5,577 bases of DNA. It comes from an uncultured Oscillospiraceae bacterium (GTDB taxonomy: Bacteria; Bacillota; Clostridia; Oscillospirales; Oscillospiraceae). Positions within the stretch are counted from its first letter, which is position 1; every line of letters starts with the position of its first letter. The stretch spans positions 1 through 5,577 of the forward strand of contig CAUBQU010000105.1 in the NCBI GenBank assembly GCA_958438185.1. Direction: 5' to 3'. This document shows positions 1-4,981 of the stretch, one piece after another. The notes below the pieces were generated by a model that was given only the letters and a program-made list of their open reading frames with translations, ran no database searches and was not told the DNA's origin. The translations under genes were made by a program, and so were the position numbers.

Positions 1-39
1 ATAGGAACCCAAAGTATGCGGGACAGGAAAAGGCGGTGA
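1..39 (+). CDS. possible 3' end of an upstream gene (partial)
   Basis: Reading from base 1 gives a short tail, IGTQSMRDRKRR, ending in TGA at 37-39. That stop overlaps the ATG of the next gene as TGATG, a common layout for translationally coupled operon genes. The evidence is only this overlap plus an open frame. Codon use in the tail (ATA, AGG, AGT) is unlike the rest of the window. The frame of the next gene is also open back to base 3, so this tail may not be real. No function can be assigned. Confidence 0.2.
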   Translation: MGTQSMRDRKRR

Positions 40-431
40 TGCGAAAGATGAAGAAAATCGTTTTGGATATGCAGAGCGGCATCCATGCGCACAACATGGA
101 GCGGATGCTGCTGCAAAAGCTTGAGGACTACCAGGTCGTAATTTCCGAGTCACCGGACTCCACCGCCGATTGGTGCAGATCCCACCGGCCGGATGTGCTC
201 CTGATGGAAGTAAAGGCGTATTCCCCATGGATGTTCCTGGAGCGAATGAAGATCCGCGACAAGGTCAAGCGGAGCACGGAAAACTGCCGCGTTATTTTGT
301 TTGTGGACGACGAGAGTGACAACAATCTAACGGAAAAGGTGCGGCAGGCAAAGCGGGAGGGGCGGATCGACGCGTTCCTGTTTGGCTCCGTCTCCGAAAC
401 CTATTTTGCCTCGGTCATCGACAGTGTGTGA
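39..431 (+). CDS. stand-alone degenerate response-regulator receiver (pseudo-receiver) protein
   Basis: This is a 130-residue protein with the alternating beta/alpha layout of a CheY-like receiver and no output domain. Visible strands are KIVLDM (5-11), YQVVI (31-35), PDVLLMEV (51-58), CRVILFVDD (83-91) and DAFLFGS (111-117). Aligned by eye with canonical receivers, the key residues are missing: the acidic pair after strand 1 is absent (D10-M-Q), the phospho-acceptor Asp is E57, the Thr/Ser after strand 4 is V89, and the conserved Lys-Pro after strand 5 is G116-S117. It is therefore unlikely to be phosphorylated normally, and Glu could mimic a permanently 'on' state (inference). ATG 39 is chosen because AGGAAAAGG at 25-33 sits 5 bases upstream and the start overlaps a possible upstream stop. 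GTG 36 and ATG 48 are alternatives, and the frame stays open to the window edge, so a longer protein is not excluded. It lies 37 bases upstream of the exported Cys-rich gene, probably in the same transcript. The receiver assignment is by fold pattern, not strong identity. Confidence 0.75.
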   Translation: MRKMKKIVLDMQSGIHAHNMERMLLQKLEDYQVVISESPDSTADWCRSHRPDVLLMEVKAYSPWMFLERMKIRDKVKRSTENCRVILFVDDESDNNLTEKVRQAKREGRIDAFLFGSVSETYFASVIDSV

Positions 432-451
432 CTACCCCCATTCCATTTTTG

Positions 452-458
452 AAGGAGG
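452..458 (+). promoter_or_regulatory. ribosome binding site of the Cys-rich exported protein
   Basis: AAGGAGG lies in the 37-base gap after the receiver gene. It leaves 10 bases to ATG 469 but only 1 base to the in-frame ATG 460, so it selects 469 as the start. Starting at 469 also gives a clean signal peptide (MKPSKR followed by a hydrophobic core). Confidence 0.75.
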
Positions 459-468
459 AATGAAAACA

Positions 469-2790
469 ATGAAACCCTCAAAGAGGCTCCTGAGCCTGCT
501 GCTTGCTTTTATCCTGGTGCTGACGCTTCTTCCCGGCACGCTGCCGCAGGCCCAGGCCGCTTATGCAGACGGCCAGGAATGCTTCCACTGCGGCCACTAT
601 CACTGGGACGACTATATGTGCCCCGACTGCGGCGCCTGCACTGTGTACTGCACCAACGACTGGTGCTACTTCGAAACCCACTGCGAGCGTTGCGGTGAAT
701 GCCTGATGAACAGCGGCGGCTTCTGCACAGAGTGCAACCTCTGCGAGAGCTGCATGGCCGACATGGGTCACTGCTCCGAGTGCGGCATCTGCTGGATGGA
801 CGATGACGCAGAAGGAAACCTCTGCGCCGACTGCCATAGATGCTCTGCCTGCGTGGAGATCTGCGAGACCTGCGGCATGTGCGACATCTGCGTCTATGAC
901 ATGGACGACGGCTTCCACTGCCCCATCTGCGGCAGTTGCTACCAAGAGACGGAGCAGTGTCAGTTCATAGAAAATAACCACTGCAAGGACTGCTGTGAGC
1001 CCTGCGGTCAGTGTGGCGAATGCATCGCGGGCGACCACCTGGAAACCTGCCCCGACTGCGGCCTGTGCGTGGAGTGCTGCGAATTCAACTCTATGATGGC
1101 CGGCTGCGAGGCCGGCGATATCTGCGTCGAGAGCAGCAATTGGTTCGACAGCACCTGTGAGGACTGCGGCGGCTTTTTCACCGGGGACTACGAAATGTGC
1201 GAGACATGCGTCGACGCGGGCCACCCCCGCTGCGCAGCATGCTGCCGCGCTTCCAGCGAATGCGCTGAGGGTATGTGTGAATACGAAGAGGAATATGAGA
1301 CGCATTTCTGCGTGGACTGCGGCCAGTGCTTCCACGATGTGGACCGCTGCACCACCTGTGAGGCAGACCGCTGCGAAGACTGCTGCACCGCCCGCACCGA
1401 GGCAAATTACGGCTGTACCCACGGCTACTGCGAGGAAGATCCCTATTTTGATGCCCACCTGACCGAGTGCGAGGACGCAGATGCGGAGTTTGTCGACGAT
1501 CATGATGCCGCGCCCAGTAACCGCTGGAGCTTCGATGCCTCCCGCTATTCGTTCCATGAAAACGATGACGGAAGCTGGCGTACCACGATCCTGACGGCAG
1601 GCTGGCCGACTGGCGGCATTCTGCTGTTTACCCCCACACTGGAGGCCTGCAGCAGCCATAGCTATATTACGGACGGCTATGTGGCCCCTGTGTGCATGTA
1701 CGACGGCTTCGCGGGGTACCGCATCTGCAAGTACTGCCATACCCCCGATCCCACAGATAACAGTTCCGACGAGGCGCGCATCCTCCCCGCTGCTGGCAAA
1801 ACCCACACCGGCGGCAGGCAGCTGCTGTACCAAAAGGAAGTGACCTCCCCCACCGGGAAGAAAACCATCACCTGGACTACAAACAAGAGCGAGTCCAACG
1901 GAAAACGCTACAACTACGTAGCCGGCAACTGCCATACCAAGGGCTGCGAGGGCGATACCCTCTGCACCGCCTGCAAGCGGGTGATTCCGGGGAAAAAGCA
2001 GTATCAGCACCCCAGCTACGCCATTGAGACTCGTAATTGCCGTGCGGTGAGTTGCTTCCAGGATGGCTATTCCGGCGATGATTACTGCACCCTCTGCAAC
2101 CGAATCGTGGACGGCACACAGGGTTACACGATCCCCGCCCCGAAGCAGCATACCACAACAACCGAGTATCTCCCCGCCGTCGCGCCGACCTGCACAACGG
2201 CAGGCAAGGGAGCCGTCGAACGGTGCATGCTCTGCAATGAATTCCTTTACACCGACCTCTACATTGCCCCACTGGGCCACGATTGGACTGTGGATAAAGC
2301 CAACTGCACCGCGACGACCACCGCCTACAAGTGTAGCCGCGCAGGCTGCACGGCCACCAAATTTGACGCGGTCTCCACAAAGCACGCCATCACCGTCGAC
2401 GGCGGTACGGCTTATCTTGGCGAAAAGGCCATCACCAAGGCAGTCGAGGGCCAGACGATCACACTGAAAATCAATGCCACCCCCCAGGGCAAACGTTTCC
2501 AGGAATGGGAGGTCATCTCTGGCGGTGTCGTGCTCACAAATGCGACCTCTCCCGATCACGCTTCGTTTACCATGGGCGCGCAGGACGTCGCGATCAACGC
2601 CGTCTTTGCAGACGATACCCCAACCCACTTTACAGACGTTCCTGCAGGCAGCTATTACGAGGACGCCGTCAACTGGGCCGTTGGAAATGGCATCACCTAC
2701 GGCACCACCGAGACGACCTTCGGTCCGAATGAGAACTGCACCCGGGCCCAGATCGTGACATTCCTTTGGCGGGCCTTAGCAAGTTCATAA
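469..2790 (+). CDS. exported cysteine-rich repeat protein with InlB-like repeat and C-terminal SLH domain
   Basis: This is a 773-residue secreted, probably wall-attached protein. Residues 1-30 form a signal peptide (basic MKPSKR, a Leu-rich core, and likely cleavage after AQA at 28-30). Residues 38-334 hold about 62 cysteines, mostly as CxxCGxC or CxxCxxCxxC clusters separated by acidic spacers. Residues 335-484 have few cysteines and no family I recognise. Residues 485 to about 630 contain three degenerate modules of the type C-x-G-(D)-x-C-x2-C followed by a His-containing end (e.g. GHDW), which resemble repeats seen in clostridial surface proteins. Residues 639-715 look like a divergent InlB B-repeat (VDGGTA, GEKAI, FQEWEV, SFTM, INAVF). 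Residues 721-770 form one SLH domain (FTDVP, YYEDAVNWAV, GITYGT, FGP, CTRAQIVTFLWRA), the module that binds pyruvylated secondary wall polymer. Such domains usually come in threes, so the protein may be shortened at the C-terminus. Function is unknown: metal binding or a disulphide-rich stalk are both possible. The gene probably shares a transcript with the receiver gene, and no terminator with a T-tract follows it on this strand. Confidence 0.9.
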   Translation: MKPSKRLLSLLLAFILVLTLLPGTLPQAQAAYADGQECFHCGHYHWDDYMCPDCGACTVYCTNDWCYFETHCERCGECLMNSGGFCTECNLCESCMADMGHCSECGICWMDDDAEGNLCADCHRCSACVEICETCGMCDICVYDMDDGFHCPICGSCYQETEQCQFIENNHCKDCCEPCGQCGECIAGDHLETCPDCGLCVECCEFNSMMAGCEAGDICVESSNWFDSTCEDCGGFFTGDYEMCETCVDAGHPRCAACCRASSECAEGMCEYEEEYETHFCVDCGQCFHDVDRCTTCEADRCEDCCTARTEANYGCTHGYCEEDPYFDAHLTECEDADAEFVDDHDAAPSNRWSFDASRYSFHENDDGSWRTTILTAGWPTGGILLFTPTLEACSSHSYITDGYVAPVCMYDGFAGYRICKYCHTPDPTDNSSDEARILPAAGKTHTGGRQLLYQKEVTSPTGKKTITWTTNKSESNGKRYNYVAGNCHTKGCEGDTLCTACKRVIPGKKQYQHPSYAIETRNCRAVSCFQDGYSGDDYCTLCNRIVDGTQGYTIPAPKQHTTTTEYLPAVAPTCTTAGKGAVERCMLCNEFLYTDLYIAPLGHDWTVDKANCTATTTAYKCSRAGCTATKFDAVSTKHAITVDGGTAYLGEKAITKAVEGQTITLKINATPQGKRFQEWEVISGGVVLTNATSPDHASFTMGAQDVAINAVFADDTPTHFTDVPAGSYYEDAVNWAVGNGITYGTTETTFGPNENCTRAQIVTFLWRALASS
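580..1470 (+). repeat. degenerate coding repeats: CxxCGxC array
   Basis: This segment encodes residues 38-334 of the exported protein. Roughly eleven repeat units can be lined up on the cluster: CPDCGAC, CERCGEC, CTECNLC, CSECGIC, CADCHRC, CETCGMC, CPICGSC, CEPCGQCGEC, CPDCGLC, CEDCGG and CVDCGQC. Early units recur about every 13-22 residues. Later units are longer and less regular. About one residue in five is Cys, and Asp/Glu are frequent between clusters. The repetition is clear in protein but only loosely kept in DNA, which suggests an old expansion rather than a recent tandem duplication. Confidence 0.8.
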
Positions 2791-2800
2791 AAATCGAATC

Positions 2801-2846
2801 AACACAAAAACAGGGCCAGACGGCGCTTTTCCCCGCCGCCTGGCCC
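2801..2846 (-). terminator. intrinsic terminator oriented on the minus strand
   Basis: The minus-strand arms are GGGCCAGGCGGCG (2846-2834) and CGCCGTCTGGCCC (2825-2813), giving 13 pairs with one G.U wobble around an 8-base loop. TGTTTTTGTGTT follows directly. On the plus strand the wobble becomes an A x C mismatch and the bases after the stem are CCAGAAAAG, with no T-tract, so the element favours termination of minus-strand transcripts. It begins about 22 bases after the stop codon of the SLH gene. Confidence 0.6.
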
Positions 2847-2856
2847 CCAGAAAAGC

Positions 2857-2872
2857 GGGCTTGCAAAAGCCC
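2857..2872. repeat. small hairpin
   Basis: GGGCTT (2857-2862) pairs with AAGCCC (2867-2872) around the 4-base loop GCAA. On the plus strand it is followed by CTTTCC, too short a T run for a convincing plus-strand terminator. On the minus strand it forms the middle hairpin of the candidate small RNA. Confidence 0.5.
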
Positions 2873-2921
2873 CTTTCCGAAAGGCGGCAACGCCGACCCC
2901 CGCTGCCGCCTTTCGGAAGGG
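2871..2921. repeat. long near-perfect inverted repeat
   Basis: TCCGAAAGGCGGCA (2876-2889) and TGCCGCCTTTCGGA (2904-2917) are perfect 14-base inverted copies around a 14-base loop. The stem extends by the pair 2875/2918 and then, past a bulged T at 2874, by three more C-G pairs (2871-2873 with 2919-2921). No T-tract follows on either strand, so it is not a terminator on its own. It would be the first hairpin of the candidate minus-strand RNA. Confidence 0.75.
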
Positions 2922-2927
2922 ACACTA

Positions 2928-2936
2928 ATCATAGCA
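2928..2936 (-). promoter_or_regulatory. possible extended -10 promoter element of the minus-strand RNA
   Basis: The minus strand reads TGCTATGAT here, one mismatch from the extended -10 consensus TGnTATAAT. The start of transcription would fall around 2921-2925, just before the first large hairpin. Hexamers 16-18 bases upstream (e.g. CAGATC) do not resemble TTGACA, so activity would rely on the extended -10. Confidence 0.35.
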
Positions 2937-2952
2937 CCTCCCCGATCGCCGA

Positions 2953-2980
2953 TCTGCGATGCCGCGCACGGCATCGCAGA
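2953..2980. repeat. perfect 12-bp inverted repeat
   Basis: TCTGCGATGCCG (2953-2964) and CGGCATCGCAGA (2969-2980) are exact inverted copies around the 4-base loop CGCA. On the plus strand AAAAAG follows, so it is not an intrinsic terminator. It lies 67 bases upstream of the SPFH gene start and just upstream of the minus-strand -10-like element. It could be an operator, a leader-RNA hairpin of the SPFH transcript, or part of a palindromic repeat element. Confidence 0.7.
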
Positions 2981-3032
2981 AAAAGCCAAAGCGGCAGCGG
3001 CAGCATCTTGGCACGAAAAACAGCATTCATCG

Positions 3033-3039
3033 AAAGGAG
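3033..3039 (+). promoter_or_regulatory. ribosome binding site of the SPFH gene
   Basis: AAAGGAG lies 8 bases before ATG 3048. It fixes this start and rules out the longer in-frame extension back to 2766, whose extra residues are translated hairpin DNA. Confidence 0.85.
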
Positions 3040-3047
3040 CCTATCAA

Positions 3048-4451
3048 ATGGGACTGATCAAAGCGGGAATTGGCGCGCTGAGCGGCACCCTGGCAGACCA
3101 GTGGAAGGAATTCTTCTACTGTGAAGCCATGCCGAAAGAGGTACTTGTCAAAAAAGGGCAAAAGCGCGTAAGCGGCCGTTCCTCCAACACAAAAGGAAGC
3201 GACAATATTATCACAAGCGGTTCCGGCATCGCCGTGGCAGACGGCCAGTGCATGATGATCGTCGAGCAGGGCAATGTCGTGGAGATCTGCGCCAAGCCCG
3301 GGGAATTTACCTACGACACCTCCACGGAGCCGTCGATCTTCTCCGGCGATCTGAGTGACAGCATTCTTTCCACCTTTGCGACCGTCGGCAAGCGTTTCAC
3401 CTACGGCGGCGATACCGGCAAGGACCAGCGAATCTATTATTTCAACACCAAAGAGCTGATCGACAACAAATTCGGCACGCCGAGCCCCATCCCCTTCCGC
3501 GTGGTCGACAGCAAGATCGGCCTGGATGTGGATGTCTCCGTGCGCTGCTCCGGCGTCTATTCCTATCGGATCGCCGACCCGCTGCGGTTTTATACCAACG
3601 TGTGCGGCAATGTGGAGCAGGAATACACCCGCGACGCCTTGGAAAGCCAGCTCAAGGCAGAGTTTATCAGCGCCCTGCAGCCAGCGTTTGCCCGGCTCTC
3701 CGATCTGGAGCTGCGTCCAAACCAGATCGTCAGCCATAATACTGAGCTGGAAGAAGCGATGAACGCGGCGCTCTCGGCAAAATGGGGCAAGCTGCGGGGC
3801 CTTCAGGTCGTCAGCATCGCGTTGGGCTCCGTCTCCCTGCCGCCGGAGGACGCGGAGATGATCAAGCAGGCGCAGCGCACGGCCATCATGCGCGACCCCA
3901 CCATGGCGGCGGCGACCCTCATCGGCGCGCAGGCGGACGCGATGAAAGCGGCGGCCTCCAACGAAGCGGGCGCGATGACCGGTTTTATGGGCATGGGGAT
4001 GGCAATGAACGCAGGCGGCATGAACGCACAGAATCTCTTCACCATGGGCCAGCAGTCCCAGCAGAGCGTGCCCGCAGCCGCCCCGGCAGCGGGCAGCTGG
4101 AAGTGCGCCTGCGGCGCAACGGCGACCGGGAAATTCTGCCCGGAGTGCGGCGCGAAAAAGCCGGAGCCTACGCAGTCCAGCGTCTGGACCTGCGCCTGCG
4201 GCGCGACAGCCACCGGGAAATTCTGCCCCGAATGCGGCAGCCCAAAGCCTGCAGAAGCAGCCGGTTGGACCTGCACCTGCGGCGCGGTCAGCAAGGGGAA
4301 ATTCTGCCAAAACTGCGGCGCAAAGAAACCGGCGGGCGTCCCCCAGTACCGCTGCGACAAATGCGGCTGGGAGCCGGAAGACCCAGCGCATCCCCCGAAA
4401 TTCTGCCCGGAGTGCGGCGATCCCTTTGACGACGGCGATGTCATCGGATGA
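3048..4451 (+). CDS. SPFH (stomatin/prohibitin-like) protein with four C-terminal zinc ribbons, YdjI/COG4260 type
   Basis: This 467-residue protein belongs, by its N-terminal sequence (GTLADQWKEFFYCEAMPKEV, then GQKR, then SGSGIAVADGQCM), to the group with B. subtilis YdjI: SPFH proteins with a C-terminal Zn-ribbon (COG4260). The SPFH core spans about residues 60-285 (IVEQG, GEFTYD, IPFRVVDSKIGLDV, SGVYSYRIADP). A Met/Gly/Ala-rich linker covers about 307-350. Three near-identical zinc ribbons follow at 351, 380 and 407 (pattern W-x-C-x-C-G-A ... G-K-F-C-x2-C-G), then a fourth from 434 (YRCDKCGW ... CPECG). I expect fewer ribbons in this family, so the expansion is notable. No signal peptide or clear membrane helix is seen, and family members act at the cytoplasmic face of the membrane, with YdjI linked to PspA-type envelope stress. 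Neither PspA nor the YdjG/YdjH partners are in the window. Its stop overlaps the next start by 4 bases, so the downstream genes are probably co-translated. Exact function is inferred. Confidence 0.93.
   Translation: MGLIKAGIGALSGTLADQWKEFFYCEAMPKEVLVKKGQKRVSGRSSNTKGSDNIITSGSGIAVADGQCMMIVEQGNVVEICAKPGEFTYDTSTEPSIFSGDLSDSILSTFATVGKRFTYGGDTGKDQRIYYFNTKELIDNKFGTPSPIPFRVVDSKIGLDVDVSVRCSGVYSYRIADPLRFYTNVCGNVEQEYTRDALESQLKAEFISALQPAFARLSDLELRPNQIVSHNTELEEAMNAALSAKWGKLRGLQVVSIALGSVSLPPEDAEMIKQAQRTAIMRDPTMAAATLIGAQADAMKAAASNEAGAMTGFMGMGMAMNAGGMNAQNLFTMGQQSQQSVPAAAPAAGSWKCACGATATGKFCPECGAKKPEPTQSSVWTCACGATATGKFCPECGSPKPAEAAGWTCTCGAVSKGKFCQNCGAKKPAGVPQYRCDKCGWEPEDPAHPPKFCPECGDPFDDGDVIG
4098..4331 (+). 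repeat. three tandem zinc-ribbon coding repeats
   Basis: Copies begin at the Trp codons at 4098, 4185 and 4266 (periods 87 and 81 bases). All three contain GGGAAATTCTGCC, and copies one and two share the same ATATGKFCPECG peptide. The units differ mainly in linker length. The strong DNA similarity points to fairly recent internal duplication. The fourth ribbon (4347-4418) is diverged and has CxxC rather than CxC as its first half-site. Confidence 0.85.
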
Positions 4452-4939
4452 CCCGGCGCAGCAAAGGCTTGCTGCGCGCCTCTGCCGCCTTGGCGCTGGC
4501 TGCTCTGGCGGGGATCGGGCTGTATCATTTATTCGCCCCCGCATCCAAATCAGCACCCACCGTACTGGACGGGACTTATACCTATGTGGATAACGAAGCG
4601 CTGCTTGTGCGCATCGCAGGCAGCTGGGCCAGCGCAGATGGCCGCTTTGTCTTGACCATCCAGCCCGATGGTGGGATCACCGTCGCCCTAGACGGGGAAT
4701 CCGTGCTGGAGGATACGCTGCAATTTTGCTATCTCCAACCGGGCGATGTCGCAAGCACGGAATTTGATCTGCATACCTGGGCGCTGACCGGCCCGGATGG
4801 CGCCTGCCTGGGCACCATTGCTTCCTTGCGCCACGAAGAAGCCGGGGGCGGCACGATCCAGATGGAACTAGAAAGCGAGGACGGCTGCCTTGCAACCATC
4901 GCGTTTGTAAAAACAGCATCGGCAGGCCGCCCCTGGTAG
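4448..4939 (+). CDS. single-span membrane-anchored protein of unknown function
   Basis: This 163-residue protein starts inside the end of the SPFH gene (ATGA, 4448-4451). With no good Shine-Dalgarno sequence of its own, its translation is probably coupled to that gene. Basic residues (MTRRSK) precede one hydrophobic helix at about 9-30. There is no lipobox and no obvious signal-peptidase site, so it is probably an N-terminal anchor with the rest outside. Residues 40-155 are short alternating polar/hydrophobic stretches with Gly turns (GTYTYVDN, RFVLTIQPDGGITVALDG, GTIQMELES), which suggests a small beta-rich domain. Cysteines are at 94, 120 and 147. I recognise no family. The GTY-type opening and the D-G-x-hydrophobic turns loosely recall the lipoprotein downstream, so the two may share a fold. 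It probably works with the SPFH protein at the membrane (inference from context). Confidence 0.85.
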   Translation: MTRRSKGLLRASAALALAALAGIGLYHLFAPASKSAPTVLDGTYTYVDNEALLVRIAGSWASADGRFVLTIQPDGGITVALDGESVLEDTLQFCYLQPGDVASTEFDLHTWALTGPDGACLGTIASLRHEEAGGGTIQMELESEDGCLATIAFVKTASAGRPW

Positions 4940-4981
4940 AAGGAATAGAACAGCAGGAACAAAATCAACAAGGAGGGACCT

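Larger units (their letters stand above)
2801..2923 (-). ncRNA. candidate minus-strand small RNA (three hairpins)
   Basis: Read on the minus strand, an extended -10-like element (2936-2928) is followed after a few bases by three consecutive hairpins: 2921-2871, 2872-2857 and 2846-2813. The last is followed by TGTTTTTGTGTT. Promoter-like element, compact structure and terminator together predict a transcript of about 120 nt lying between two plus-strand genes, with its 3' end about 11 bases beyond the stop of the SLH gene. I recognise no known RNA family. A short reading frame through it (minus-strand ATG at 2932-2930) is probably spurious. The main alternative is a dispersed palindromic repeat without independent transcription. 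No clear -35 box is visible, which lowers confidence. Confidence 0.4.

Noticed and set aside
580..1470. Ferredoxin-like 4Fe-4S sites, since some clusters read CxxCxxCxxxC
   Set aside because: The usual Pro after the last Cys and the paired second cluster are missing. The protein is exported behind a signal peptide, and most clusters instead follow CxxCGxC. Kept only as a remote possibility.
478..2628. A 716-residue open frame on the minus strand opposite the Cys-rich gene
   Set aside because: It is codon-aligned antisense to the real gene, so it stays open simply because that gene avoids TTA, CTA and TCA codons in this span. Its Ala/Val/Gly-rich product is the complement of TGC, GAC and GCC codons. 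The plus frame has a signal peptide, ribosome binding site and recognisable domains.
2857..2877. Plus-strand intrinsic terminator after the SLH gene (GGGCTT/AAGCCC then CTTTCC)
   Set aside because: The stem is only 6 pairs and the T run only 3 bases. The other stems in the region also lack plus-strand T-tracts.
2693..2932. Minus-strand small reading frame starting MISVPSERRQRG, with GGGGAGG 4 bases upstream
   Set aside because: It translates hairpin arms and then runs antisense into the SLH coding region. The ATG lies inside the -10-like element. There is no protein-like composition or domain, so it is more likely a by-product of structured DNA.
3008..3024. TTGGCACG...GC resembling a sigma-54 (-24/-12) promoter before the SPFH gene
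   Set aside because: The GG and GC are 11 bases apart instead of 10, and the TT before GC is missing. Transcription would also begin almost at the ribosome binding site.
3027..4556. A 509-residue open frame on the minus strand opposite the SPFH gene
   Set aside because: It is also codon-aligned antisense, kept open by GC-biased codon use. The plus frame is a clear SPFH/zinc-ribbon protein.
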